This document shows, one piece after another, positions 17,545-25,984 of a DNA stretch of 64,000 nucleotides. The position numbers and the translations under genes are program-made. Location of the stretch: assembly GCF_005771535.1 (NCBI RefSeq), contig NZ_VANU01000004.1, positions 186,001 to 250,000 on the forward strand, written 5' to 3'. The DNA is from Arcobacter arenosus (lineage in GTDB: Bacteria > Campylobacterota > Campylobacteria > Campylobacterales > Arcobacteraceae). Below the pieces are notes generated by a model. That model was not told the DNA's origin and made no database searches. It saw only the letters and a list, made by a program, of their open reading frames with translations. The stretch's first letter is position 1. Each line of letters starts with the position of its first letter.

Positions 17545-18196
17545 ATTTGTATCCTATTCCTCTTATTGTTTGAATTCTTTCTTTCCCAAGAATCTCCCTT
17601 AAGTTTTTAATATAAACTCTTATTGTTGCATCAGTTGGCATCTCATCATAAGCCCAAATATTTTGTAATAACTCATCGGAAGAGATAACTCTATTTTTAT
17701 GATTAAAAAAATATTTTAGAATATCCCTTTCTTTTAAAGCAATTTTTTTTGTTTTATCTTTTATCTTAATTACACAAGTATTAGGTAAAAAAGTTATATC
17801 ATCAGATATTTTAAATTCACTACTTTGTTCAATCATAAAATTTTTACAAAGTTTCATTATTCTTTGGTCTAATTCTTCTAAATCAAAAGGCTTTTTAATA
17901 TAATCATCAACTCCATTTTCAAAAGATTCTTTTAGATGCTTTATATCTTGATAAGCAGTTAATATAATTATAGGAGTATTGTTATTGTAATCTTCTCTAA
18001 GGGTTTTTAAAACCTCTAATCCACTCATTAATGGAGTATTTATATCTAATAAAGCTAAATCATATACATCGTCAAGTAAGTTTTCTAAAGCTTCTTGTCC
18101 ATTTGTACATAAAGTAACATCAAAATTTTTGTCAGTAAGGTGTTCATTTAATAAATCATTTAATGCAAAATCATCTTCTAATAGTAGTATTTTCAA
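17537..18196 (-). CDS. OmpR-family response regulator
   Basis: A 219-residue regulator. The receiver domain has acidic LEDD near residues 6-9, phosphoacceptor Asp in LALLDINTP near 52, a Thr in IILTAYQ and Lys in IKKPFDLEEL. The C-terminal winged helix ends RTIRGIGYKFE-like (IQTIRGIGYKFE), typical of OmpR/PhoB DNA binding. It is first in the pair with the downstream kinase. About 64 bases separate it from yajQ. Confidence 0.93.
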   Translation of the reverse strand: MKILLLEDDFALNDLLNEHLTDKNFDVTLCTNGQEALENLLDDVYDLALLDINTPLMSGLEVLKTLREDYNNNTPIIILTAYQDIKHLKESFENGVDDYIKKPFDLEELDQRIMKLCKNFMIEQSSEFKISDDITFLPNTCVIKIKDKTKKIALKERDILKYFFNHKNRVISSDELLQNIWAYDEMPTDATIRVYIKNLREILGKERIQTIRGIGYKFE

Positions 18197-18260
18197 AATT
18201 TATCCTTATTAAAAATACTACGATTATACTCTAGTTTTGTTTATGGAGTGTGTATTGAAT

Positions 18261-18761
18261 TTACTTGAAATTATCAAATACTAAAGGAGACTTAAATTCT
18301 AAAGATTTAAGATGTTTCATTATTGTTTGTAAATCATCAATATTTTTTCCAGTAACTCTTATCTCATCACCTTGGTTTACAGCTTTTACTTTTAATTTTA
18401 AATTTTTAATTTCAACTTGAATCTTTTTTGCTTCATCTTGTTTAATTGAATCAATTATTGAATATGAATATTTTCTATTTCCTCCTGAACTGTCCTCTTT
18501 TTTTGCTTCATCTAAAGAGTTAATAGATAAACCTCTTTTATTCATTTTAGAAATTAAAATATCATATATTGCATCTACTTTATTATCACTTGAAGAGATA
18601 ATTGTTAGTGTTTTTGCCCCTTGATTAAAATCAATTTCAGCTTTTAAACCTTTAAAATCATATCTATTATCAACCTCTTTTTGTGCTTGAATTACTGCAT
18701 TTTTCATCTCTTGCATATCAAGTTTTGCTGAAATATCAAAGCTGTGTTCTTTTGCTGCCAT
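18261..18761 (-). CDS. yajQ: YajQ-family nucleotide-binding protein
   Basis: A 166-residue protein of standard YajQ/UPF0234 length. Landmarks are SFDISAKLDMQEMKNA near the N terminus, RYDFKG near 33-38, and the final LKSLEFKSPLVFDNF. The fold is two RNP-like domains. Family members bind nucleotides, and one in Xanthomonas binds cyclic di-GMP; the role here is not known. Single gene with an AAGGAGCAG ribosome-binding site. Confidence 0.93.
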   Translation of the reverse strand: MAAKEHSFDISAKLDMQEMKNAVIQAQKEVDNRYDFKGLKAEIDFNQGAKTLTIISSSDNKVDAIYDILISKMNKRGLSINSLDEAKKEDSSGGNRKYSYSIIDSIKQDEAKKIQVEIKNLKLKVKAVNQGDEIRVTGKNIDDLQTIMKHLKSLEFKSPLVFDNFK

Positions 18762-18812
18762 ATCTGCTCCTTAATTTTTTTTTATTATAGAAAATTTATT
18801 ATACAAGGATAA

Positions 18813-19598
18813 TTAAATCCATTTTAAAATTTTGAAAAGTTTTGTTTGAATTACCATATATAACAATGAAGCACAAAAAGCTAATAAAGTACCATACAAA
18901 ATACCTATCTTTGAATATGTCATATAAACAACCAAAGAGTATATAACCACAGAACTTAAACCAAATGGTGTATTTTTTATAATAGTTCTTGCTTGTAAAT
19001 TACTATGCCTAAAATGTATTATCAATAATAAAGGCAATAAAATAGTAGGAAAAGCAGAAAAAATACCAGCAATATTTGGTGGAACTACTTTTGGTAAATT
19101 TGAAACTATCAAAAAGATAATAATGGTTAGAATAGATCTAAATAACAAATCACTAATTGTAATTTTATCCCTTTTTACTGTTGGGAAATTCTCTTTTTTT
19201 GCAAAATAAATTGAAGCTATATACATCAAAGCAATCACTACAAAAGGAGTAAAAACTATATGTGGAGGGATAAAAGATATAACTAATGCAATAAATATAT
19301 AAGAGATAAAAGAGACTAAAAGACTTAAAAATATCTCAAATTTTCCCTTATAAAAGGTGCTAATATAATAACCAATACAAAATGACAAGGCTGCAAAAAG
19401 CCCATGAATATTATACAATGCAACATGGGTTACATAATCAACACCATTTTCAATAGCAAAAAAAAGTAAGGTTATAGAGCTTCCTACTGGAAGTCCAGAT
19501 AAAACACCTGAAATTTTTGGGCTTAATTTTTCTGCTATGAAACTAAGTGTTAAAACTAAAGCCACAACTGAGATTGACTTTATAATTAAAAGTTCCAT
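18813..19598 (-). CDS. Polytopic membrane protein with an internal repeat
   Basis: A 261-residue inner-membrane protein of about eight to nine helices. Two halves share a signature: KISGVLSGLPVGSSITLLFF near residues 29-48 and NIAGIFSAFPTILLPLLL near 174-191. This suggests an ancient duplication as in small transporters and GlpM-like proteins. A basic loop (FAKKENFPTVKRDK) separates the halves. I cannot name a substrate. It lies upstream of uraA on the same strand but is separated by that gene's terminator only in the reverse order, so cotranscription is uncertain. Confidence 0.7.
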   Translation of the reverse strand: MELLIIKSISVVALVLTLSFIAEKLSPKISGVLSGLPVGSSITLLFFAIENGVDYVTHVALYNIHGLFAALSFCIGYYISTFYKGKFEIFLSLLVSFISYIFIALVISFIPPHIVFTPFVVIALMYIASIYFAKKENFPTVKRDKITISDLLFRSILTIIIFLIVSNLPKVVPPNIAGIFSAFPTILLPLLLIIHFRHSNLQARTIIKNTPFGLSSVVIYSLVVYMTYSKIGILYGTLLAFCASLLYMVIQTKLFKILKWI

Positions 19599-19632
19599 TA
19601 GGTTTTCCTAAAAATATATAAATAAAAGATAT

Positions 19633-19655
19633 TAGGAAGTGTTAAACACTTCCTA
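19633..19655 (-). terminator. Terminator downstream of uraA
   Basis: TAGGAAGTGT and ACACTTCCTA form a 10-bp stem with a three-base loop. It begins three bases past the uraA stop on the - strand and is followed there by ATATCTTTTAT. Confidence 0.7.
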
Positions 19656-19657
19656 TA

Positions 19658-20908
19658 TTAAAGAATATGGTCTTCTTTTCTTGGTTGTGGTAAGACAAGA
19701 TTTAAGATAATACCTGTAATTGCTCCAAGACCAATTCCAGAGAAAGGAACTCCACCAAAATTAAATGTCATTCCTCCAATTGAGAATACTAAAATCATAG
19801 AAACAATAATTAAGTTTCTTGGACAATTAAAATCTACATTTGCTCTAGTTAAAGTTGAGATACCAACAGAGGCAATAATACCAAATAAAAGTAACATGAT
19901 ACCACCCATTACAGGAACTGGTATTGTTGCTAATAATCCACCTAATTTACCTACAAAGGCTAAAACAATTGCCATAATTGCTGCCCATGTCATAATTGCA
20001 GGATTAAATGCTTTAGTAACAGTAACAGCTCCTGTAACTTCAGAATAAGTTGTATTTGGTGGTCCACCAAATAATGAAGCTACAGATGTAGCAAGTCCGT
20101 CACCTAAAAGAGTGTTTTTTAAACCTGGTTTTTTTAGATAGTCTTGTTTTGTAACATTTGAAATAGCTAACATATCTCCAATATGTTCAATTGCTGGTGC
20201 AATTGCAATAGGAAGAATAAATAAAATCGCTTGCCAGTTAAATTCTGGAGTGGTAAAACTTGGCATTGCAAACCATGCAGCATCAGAAACAGCTTTAAAA
20301 TCAACTAAGCCAAGAAATAAAGCAACAATATAACCAGCAACTATTCCACCTAAAATTGGAACTAATCTAAATATACCTTTCCCTAATAAAGAGATAAACA
20401 TTGTTGCAAATAATGCCACCATAGATACAATAATTGCCTTTTCAAATGGAACTAATACAATTGCTCCATCACCTGTTTTTCCCATAGCCATATTAACAGC
20501 AACAGGAGAAAGGATTAAACCAATTGAGATAATTACAGGACCAACTACAATAGCAGGTAAAAGTTTATGAATAAACCCATCACCCTTAGCTCTAATTATA
20601 AAACTAAGAACTACATAAAGTAGACCAGCTGCAACTAAACCTGACATGGTTGCAGCAATACCCCAAGTTTGAACACCATGTGAAATAGGTGCAATAAAAG
20701 CAAATGATGATGCTAAAAAAATTGGGGGAACATTTTCTTTGTTAACAAGTTGAAAAACTAAAGTACCAATACCTGCTGTAAAAAGTGCAACATTGGGGTC
20801 AAGTCCAGTTAAAATTGGTACTAAAACTAAAGCACCAAAAGCAACAAACAAGAACTGTAGACCAAGAATAGAGTCTTTGACCCTAAAATTGTAATCTGTA
20901 GGTTTCAT
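19658..20908 (-). CDS. uraA: Uracil permease (NCS2 family)
   Basis: A 416-residue, about 14-helix nucleobase transporter. The half-repeats and family motif APAIEHIGDMLAISN near residues 236-250, with the essential Glu, are visible. GDGLATSVASLFGGPPNTTYSE near 268-289 is the second substrate-binding stretch typical of UraA. It imports uracil with protons. It is divergent from upp, which salvages the imported base, an arrangement that fits shared regulation. Confidence 0.93.
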   Translation of the reverse strand: MKPTDYNFRVKDSILGLQFLFVAFGALVLVPILTGLDPNVALFTAGIGTLVFQLVNKENVPPIFLASSFAFIAPISHGVQTWGIAATMSGLVAAGLLYVVLSFIIRAKGDGFIHKLLPAIVVGPVIISIGLILSPVAVNMAMGKTGDGAIVLVPFEKAIIVSMVALFATMFISLLGKGIFRLVPILGGIVAGYIVALFLGLVDFKAVSDAAWFAMPSFTTPEFNWQAILFILPIAIAPAIEHIGDMLAISNVTKQDYLKKPGLKNTLLGDGLATSVASLFGGPPNTTYSEVTGAVTVTKAFNPAIMTWAAIMAIVLAFVGKLGGLLATIPVPVMGGIMLLLFGIIASVGISTLTRANVDFNCPRNLIIVSMILVFSIGGMTFNFGGVPFSGIGLGAITGIILNLVLPQPRKEDHIL

Positions 20909-20932
20909 ATACGTCCTCTTTTAAGTTTAAAT

Positions 20933-20949
20933 TTAGATATTTTATCTAA
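20933..20949. promoter_or_regulatory. Inverted repeat in the uraA leader
   Basis: TTAGATA-TTT-TATCTAA, 7-bp arms, lies 25 bases upstream of the uraA start in the 154-base uraA/upp divergent region. It could be a leader hairpin or operator. No pyrimidine riboswitch is recognised. Confidence 0.35.
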
Positions 20950-21062
20950 GTTTATATTAATCACGTGTAAATTAATGTGTAATTTATAAGCAATTTTTAG
21001 ATAAGATTTATTAAAATAAACAAGCTACGGTTTATAAACTCCCCTAACAAAAGGCAATTATA

Positions 21063-21683
21063 ATGTATAAAGAGAGTACAAATGTTGTTGTAAAACATTT
21101 AGTAAACAGATTAAGAGATGTAAGAACTAATTCAAATGAATTTAGACTTACAATTGAAGAGATTTCAAGAATTATTGCATCTGAAGCTTTAAGTGAATTT
21201 CCTACTATTACTACAAATATTCAAACTTGGCAAGGACCACTTGATGTTGAAGTTCTTGAGGTTCAAAAATTAGTTTTAGTTCCAATTTTAAGAGCTGGAG
21301 AACCAATGTTAACTGGTATTTTAAGAACTTTACCATATGCAAGAAGTGGATTTTTAGCTATGAAAAGAGATGAAGAAACTGCTCAAAGTAAACTTTTTTA
21401 TGAAAATATCCCACCTTTAGAAGATAAAGCTGTACTTTTGCTTGACCCAATGGTTGCAACAGGTGGTTCATTAATTGATGGAATAGATTACTTAAAAGGA
21501 AAAGGTGCAAAAAAAATCATCTCATTAAATATTTTAGGAGCTCCTGAAGGTGTAAAAGCGGTTCAAGAAGCCCACCCTGATGTAGATATCTATATTGCAC
21601 AAATTGATGAAAGATTAGATGAAAACAAATATATTAGACCTGGTCTTGGTGATGCAGGAGATAGAGCATTTAATACAAACTAA
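21063..21683 (+). CDS. upp: Uracil phosphoribosyltransferase
   Basis: A 206-residue PRTase of standard Upp length. The PRPP loop LLDPMVATGGSLI lies near residues 126-138 and the uracil-specific tail GLGDAGDRAFNTN closes the protein. It converts uracil plus PRPP to UMP. Divergent from uraA, so it forms a uracil salvage unit. The AAAAGG ribosome-binding site is at 21050-21054. The stop overlaps the convergent stop by four bases. Confidence 0.96.
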   Translation: MYKESTNVVVKHLVNRLRDVRTNSNEFRLTIEEISRIIASEALSEFPTITTNIQTWQGPLDVEVLEVQKLVLVPILRAGEPMLTGILRTLPYARSGFLAMKRDEETAQSKLFYENIPPLEDKAVLLLDPMVATGGSLIDGIDYLKGKGAKKIISLNILGAPEGVKAVQEAHPDVDIYIAQIDERLDENKYIRPGLGDAGDRAFNTN

Positions 21684-22441
21684 AGATAATCAAGAGGATT
21701 TTGGTATTTATACCTAAATCCCAATCTTTCAATTTTACTTCCATCTATAATTCTATTAGGATAATCTTTTTTATTTTCAAATATTGGTTTATCAAATCTA
21801 TACTTTTTTGCATTGTGCAAATATATCTCTTTTTTTGTTGGATGAAATTTTGAACATAAATTAAAAACACCATTAATATTTTTTTCAATTACAAACTTTA
21901 CTGCCTCTATTAAATCATCCCTATGAATATAATTGATTTTTGAATCTTCACAATCTAAAGTTTTTCCTGCAAAATATTTTCCAGCAACTCTATCATATCC
22001 CATAAGCCCAGAGCATCTAAATATTACATCAGTTTGTGATTTAACTAATTCTTCTGCTTTATACACTAAAGATGAATTCAACTCACTTAATATTGAATTT
22101 TCATCATAAATTCCCTCTTTATCAGGATATATTGAAGTTGAACTAATAAATATAATTTTTTGATCTTTTGATTTGATATTTGAATAAATTTTATCTAAAA
22201 AGCTAATATAGTTTTTTGATTTTCTAGGGGGAAAGTTTATAAATATATAATCTGATTCAAGTAAAGAGTCTAGGTTTTCTAAGTTTTCTTCATCAAGTAA
22301 GTAAGGGTACAATCCCTCACTTACCATAAATTTTTCTTTTTTTAAATCTCTAATAGATACTTTTACATGATAATCTTTTTTTAACTTTTTTGCTAAAGCT
22401 AAACCCAACCATCCTGTACCTAAAATAGAAAAAGTTTTCAT
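21680..22441 (-). CDS. Atypical SDR / NAD-dependent epimerase-like protein (YeeZ-like)
   Basis: A 253-residue Rossmann protein. The cofactor motif ILGTGWLGLALA lies at residues 6-17, FINFPPR near 73-79, and IIFISSTSIYPD near 99-110. The active-site Tyr/Lys context is weak, which fits the atypical SDR group around E. coli YeeZ. Function is unknown, perhaps nucleotide-sugar or redox related. It overlaps the downstream end of the channel gene by one base (TAATG-type junction), so it is cotranscribed with it. Confidence 0.75.
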   Translation of the reverse strand: MKTFSILGTGWLGLALAKKLKKDYHVKVSIRDLKKEKFMVSEGLYPYLLDEENLENLDSLLESDYIFINFPPRKSKNYISFLDKIYSNIKSKDQKIIFISSTSIYPDKEGIYDENSILSELNSSLVYKAEELVKSQTDVIFRCSGLMGYDRVAGKYFAGKTLDCEDSKINYIHRDDLIEAVKFVIEKNINGVFNLCSKFHPTKKEIYLHNAKKYRFDKPIFENKKDYPNRIIDGSKIERLGFRYKYQNPLDYL

Positions 22442-23244
22442 TATTCTTTTTTCTCTTTTAACTGTTTAACTTCTTCTCTTAAACCTTTAATTTCTAAAAG
22501 TAAAACATCTAACTTTTTACTATCTTCATGCATCTCATCGTGGAAATCTGATTCTTGTATTTTTTGCATTTCACCAATAATAACAGCAACAAATAAGTTA
22601 AAAAATACAAATGCAGCAATAATTACAAAAGATACAAAATAAACCCATGCCCATGGATATACTTCCATTGCTTCATACATTACATCTGTCCAATCTTCAA
22701 AGGTTAAAACCCTAAATAGCGTAAGCATTGAAACTAAGAAATCTTTCCAAAGCCCAGATGGTAAATCATGGAAATAAAAGTTACCAACAATGGCATAAAT
22801 ATAAAAAATTATAAACATTAAAATTACAATATCAATAATTGAAGGGATTGCCTTAATTAGCATATCAATAATTGCTTTTAATTCAGGTCTTGCTGTAAAC
22901 AATCTTAAAACCCTAAATACCCTTAACATCCTTGCAATTGCTGCAAATCCAGATTGTTCTAATGGTAAAAGTGTAATTACAACTATTACAAAATCAAAAA
23001 CATTCCATCCTGATTTAAAGAAATTAATAAACTTCTTCTCAGCAACCATTTTAATAGCTATCTCAAAAACAAAATAGATTGTTACAAAAACATCAGCAAA
23101 TTGTAAAAATAATGCATAATTGGTTTCAACCTCACCAATAGTTTTAAAACCTAATACAGAGGCATATGCTAAAATGATAAAAGTTGTAAGATTAGAAAAC
23201 CATCTTGAGTCTCTAATCTCTTGAATTTTTTCCATTGTAGTCAT
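22441..23244 (-). CDS. Voltage-gated cation channel of the NavBac family
   Basis: A 267-residue single six-helix subunit that would assemble as a tetramer. S4 near residues 101-117 has four arginines at every third position (RMLRVFRVLR). The pore filter is TFEDWTD at 181-187 (22684-22704), compared with TLESWSM in NavAb. Downstream VYP-x-AW and S6 NLFVAVIIGEM match NavAb closely. The C terminus (LLLEIKGLREEVKQLKEK) is a predicted four-helix coiled coil. Start chosen at 23244 with AAAGGA nine bases upstream; a longer in-frame reading to 23403 would run through the DUF423 gene. The filter has extra acids, suggesting calcium permeability. Confidence 0.9.
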   Translation of the reverse strand: MTTMEKIQEIRDSRWFSNLTTFIILAYASVLGFKTIGEVETNYALFLQFADVFVTIYFVFEIAIKMVAEKKFINFFKSGWNVFDFVIVVITLLPLEQSGFAAIARMLRVFRVLRLFTARPELKAIIDMLIKAIPSIIDIVILMFIIFYIYAIVGNFYFHDLPSGLWKDFLVSMLTLFRVLTFEDWTDVMYEAMEVYPWAWVYFVSFVIIAAFVFFNLFVAVIIGEMQKIQESDFHDEMHEDSKKLDVLLLEIKGLREEVKQLKEKKE

Positions 23245-23249
23245 TAAGT

Positions 23250-23636
23250 TTAATCCTTTAAAATAGATATAGCTAATAAAACCCAACCAATAATTTGTAA
23301 GGTTCCACCTATTGGAGTAATTGCGCCTAAATAAGGTGCATTTAAAATCACTAAAAGATATAATGAAAATGAAAAGATAATTGTACCAATAAAAATTAGC
23401 CAAGAGGCTACTACAGCTTTTTTAGAGTTTTCTTTTAAAAACATAACAAAAGAAGCGGCAAAAAGTCCAAGTGTATTATAAAAATGGTATTCAACACCTG
23501 TGTGGTAAGTTATTAGAAGTTTTGGTTCAACAATTGATTTTAAACCATGAGCCCCAAAAGCACCAATAGCTATTGCTAATGCCATCATAAATGAAGCAAT
23601 AGTTAAAAATCGTTTTACGTTATTATTAATAATCAT
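23250..23636 (-). CDS. DUF423 family small membrane protein
   Basis: A 128-residue protein with four predicted membrane helices. Family landmarks are AIAIGAFGAHGLK near residues 20-32, YHTGVEYHFYNTLGLF near 44-59 and the end TPIGGTLQIIGWVLLA. The same family includes E. coli YgdD. Function is unknown. It is six bases upstream of the channel gene and carries that gene's ribosome-binding site in its last codons, so the two are probably coexpressed. Confidence 0.88.
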   Translation of the reverse strand: MIINNNVKRFLTIASFMMALAIAIGAFGAHGLKSIVEPKLLITYHTGVEYHFYNTLGLFAASFVMFLKENSKKAVVASWLIFIGTIIFSFSLYLLVILNAPYLGAITPIGGTLQIIGWVLLAISILKD

Positions 23637-23715
23637 GTTCTTTCCCTAAATTTTTTTGGGAAGATTATCAAATATTACTTAAATAAATACTTTATTTATA
23701 AATTAAGCTATTAAA

Positions 23716-23979
23716 TTAGTCTTTATCTTTTTTTGCAGAAAAACCTGCACCTTTTTTTTCTTTTTTTGTAAGTTCTAAATCATTGATTAATTCTTTATAA
23801 TCAATTCCCTCTTGATTCATTTTAGCAAAACATGCAGCACAAGCTGCAATTGCATTTGGAACCTCTTTTTTCTTTTTATATGATTGAATATTTTTTTCAC
23901 TAACTTTAATTAAAGCTGTAAATTTGGGTATTGTAAGTTCTGCATCAAGTAGTAGTTTCTTAAAATCGATAAAAGTCAT
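23716..23979 (-). CDS. Small hypothetical, helical, HTH-like
   Basis: An 87-residue basic protein. The first half (FIDFKKLLLDAELTIPKFTALIKVSEKNIQSYKKK) has the spacing of a small helix-turn-helix, as in phage Cro-type regulators. The middle holds a Cys pair (AACAACFA) and the tail is lysine-rich. It may bind DNA; I do not recognise the family firmly. Single gene between DUF423 and the purine salvage pair. Confidence 0.6.
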   Translation of the reverse strand: MTFIDFKKLLLDAELTIPKFTALIKVSEKNIQSYKKKKEVPNAIAACAACFAKMNQEGIDYKELINDLELTKKEKKGAGFSAKKDKD

Positions 23980-24078
23980 TTATATTTTCCATTCTCAAAA
24001 TTTCAAATATTATACAACAAATATCTTGATTTTTTTCTAATTTTACAATTGAATATATATTTTATATATAATTTATAG

Positions 24079-24108
24079 AAAAAGATTGGAATTTAATCCA
24101 ATCTTTTT
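24079..24108 (-). terminator. Terminator of the purine salvage pair
   Basis: AAAAAGATTGGA and TCCAATCTTTTT make a perfect 12-bp stem with a six-base loop. The stem touches the stop codon of the - strand phosphoribosyltransferase gene and ends in CTTTTTC on that strand. Confidence 0.8.
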
Positions 24109-24557
24109 TATTTTACGTCTATTTCCCAGAAAAATTCAATCCAAGAATTAGCTTCTTTTACTGCGTAATCAGGTTGTAAAACAGCAGTTTTTTTATAGAA
24201 GATTGTTGCAAGTTTAAATTCAACCTTTGGGAATTTTTCCCTTAATATTCTAAGAATCTCTTCCATAGTTTCACCTGAGTCAACTATATCATCTATTAAT
24301 AAAACTCTTTTTGCATGAGAAACATCTGGAATATTAAAAATATTGAAAGTATCTAGTTTTATTTCACCTTCATAGTGAATTGAATTAAGTGTATAAAGAT
24401 TTCTCATCTCCATTGCTTCTGACATTAAATGTCCTAATGTTAGTCCACCTCTAGCAATTGCTAATAAAATATCAGGTTCAAACTCTTCACATTTTTTTAC
24501 AAGAAGTTTTGTATCTTTTACACACTCTTCATAGCTATAGTAATACTTTTCAGCCAA
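24108..24557 (-). CDS. Purine phosphoribosyltransferase (xanthine/hypoxanthine-guanine type)
   Basis: A 149-residue PRTase. The PRPP-binding loop VLLIDDIVDSGETMEEI lies near residues 85-101, and an early ARGGLTLGHLMSE near 35-47. Size and the closing SWIEFFWEI match the Gpt-like xanthine/guanine group. It turns an imported purine base plus PRPP into a nucleotide. It lies 27 bases downstream of an AzgA-type permease, so the pair is a purine uptake and salvage operon. Exact base preference is not decidable by eye. Confidence 0.85.
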   Translation of the reverse strand: MAEKYYYSYEECVKDTKLLVKKCEEFEPDILLAIARGGLTLGHLMSEAMEMRNLYTLNSIHYEGEIKLDTFNIFNIPDVSHAKRVLLIDDIVDSGETMEEILRILREKFPKVEFKLATIFYKKTAVLQPDYAVKEANSWIEFFWEIDVK

Positions 24558-24584
24558 TTTAGTCCTTTTTATTTTTTATTTATT

Positions 24585-25871
24585 TTACAATATAAATGCA
24601 AGAAAACTAATAAATGTAATAGCTAGAATTCCAACATTTAAATCTTTATATTGATTTTTTGCAATTTTAATTATTGTATAAACTAAGAATCCAGCGGCAA
24701 TACCATTTGTAATAGAAAAAGTTAAAGGCATTAAAATTACAATTAAAAATGCCCCTGCACTTGTTGCTAGATCTGAATCTTCAAAGTTGATTTTACCAAG
24801 TTCTGTAAACATCAATACACCAACAACTACTAAAACAGGGTAAATTGCATTTCCAGGAACTGCTTTGAAAAGTGGTAACATAAATAAAGTACCAACAAAG
24901 AATAATGCTGTAAATACTGCAGTTAAACCAGTTCTACCACCCTCTTCTACACCACTTGCACTTTCAATAAATGCTGTTGTTGTTGAAACACCAAGTAAAG
25001 AACCTGCTGTTGTTGCCATTGCATCTGCTTCTAATGTTTTTTGTAAAGATTTATCATCTTTATTGTTTTCTTGGAAAAGATTTGCCCTTGTTCCTACACC
25101 TGTTAATGTACCTAAAGTATCGAACATATCAGTAATTAAGAATGTTATAATAACAGGTAATAAAGATAATGATAAGGCACTTGTAATATCAAGTTTAAAT
25201 AAAATTGGCTCAATAGAAGCTGGTGCACTTAGATAACTTTCAGGGAAGCTTCCAACACCAAATGTCCAAGCTATAATTGAAGTAATAACAATAGATAAAA
25301 TAAAAGCACCTTTGATTCTATATGAATAAAAAGTAAAAGCAAGAATTAATCCAATTACTCCAATTTGAACTTCTAATTTTGAAAAATCACCTAAAGAAAC
25401 TAAAGTTGCTGGGTTATCAACAATCATACCCATTTGTTTTAATCCAATAAAGGCAATAAACGAACCAATACCCGCACTAATTGCACGTCTTAAATTCATA
25501 GGAATTGAAGTCATAATCCAAACCCTAAAGTTTGTAAATGAAAGGATTACGAATAAAATACCAGAAAGAAAAACAATACCTAAAGCAGTTTCCCAAGGTA
25601 TTTTCATCCCTAAAACTAATCCATATGAAAAGTAGGCATTAAGACCCATACCAACTGACATTGCAATTGGTGTATTTGACCACAATCCACTAAAAAGTGT
25701 AGCAAGAATTGTAATTAATGCCGTTGCCGTTACTACTGCTTCCATTGGAAGTCCAGCATCAGCTAAGATAAATCCATTAACGGGAACAATATACATCATT
25801 GTAAGAAATGTTGTAAATCCCGCACTTAGCTCAGTAAAGACGTTTGTGTTATGTTCTTTAAGCTTAAACAT
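24585..25871 (-). CDS. AzgA-family guanine/hypoxanthine permease
   Basis: A 428-residue polytopic transporter of the AzgA/GhxP branch. The N-terminal ELSAGFTTFLTMMYIVPVN is near residues 14-32. MSVGMGLNAYFSYG near 71-84 and FLITDMFDTLGTLTGVG near 240-256 are strong family signatures, and TTTAFIESASGVEEGGRTGLT near 296-316 closes the binding site. It is a proton-coupled importer of guanine, hypoxanthine or adenine. First gene of the operon with the phosphoribosyltransferase. Its promoter faces the DUF89 gene. Confidence 0.92.
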   Translation of the reverse strand: MFKLKEHNTNVFTELSAGFTTFLTMMYIVPVNGFILADAGLPMEAVVTATALITILATLFSGLWSNTPIAMSVGMGLNAYFSYGLVLGMKIPWETALGIVFLSGILFVILSFTNFRVWIMTSIPMNLRRAISAGIGSFIAFIGLKQMGMIVDNPATLVSLGDFSKLEVQIGVIGLILAFTFYSYRIKGAFILSIVITSIIAWTFGVGSFPESYLSAPASIEPILFKLDITSALSLSLLPVIITFLITDMFDTLGTLTGVGTRANLFQENNKDDKSLQKTLEADAMATTAGSLLGVSTTTAFIESASGVEEGGRTGLTAVFTALFFVGTLFMLPLFKAVPGNAIYPVLVVVGVLMFTELGKINFEDSDLATSAGAFLIVILMPLTFSITNGIAAGFLVYTIIKIAKNQYKDLNVGILAITFISFLAFIL

Positions 25872-25984
25872 AAATTATCCTTAAGATTTAAAATTAAGGT
25901 ATAATTATACGGAAAACTTGATGTATTTATACTGAAAAATTGTATAAAATATGTAACTTTCAAATAAAAAACGGGTAACTTATA

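Noticed and set aside
22441-23403. Longer N terminus of the channel gene back to 23403
   Set aside because: The extra 53 residues lie inside the DUF423 gene in another frame and have no ribosome-binding site; the start at 23244 has AAAGGA.
24865-25236. 123-residue open frame antisense to the purine permease
   Set aside because: Val/Ser/Asn-rich shadow typical of an antisense membrane-protein frame.
25872-25984. Purine riboswitch before the AzgA-type permease
   Set aside because: The leader has only A/T-rich promoter-like sequence and none of the conserved purine-aptamer core.
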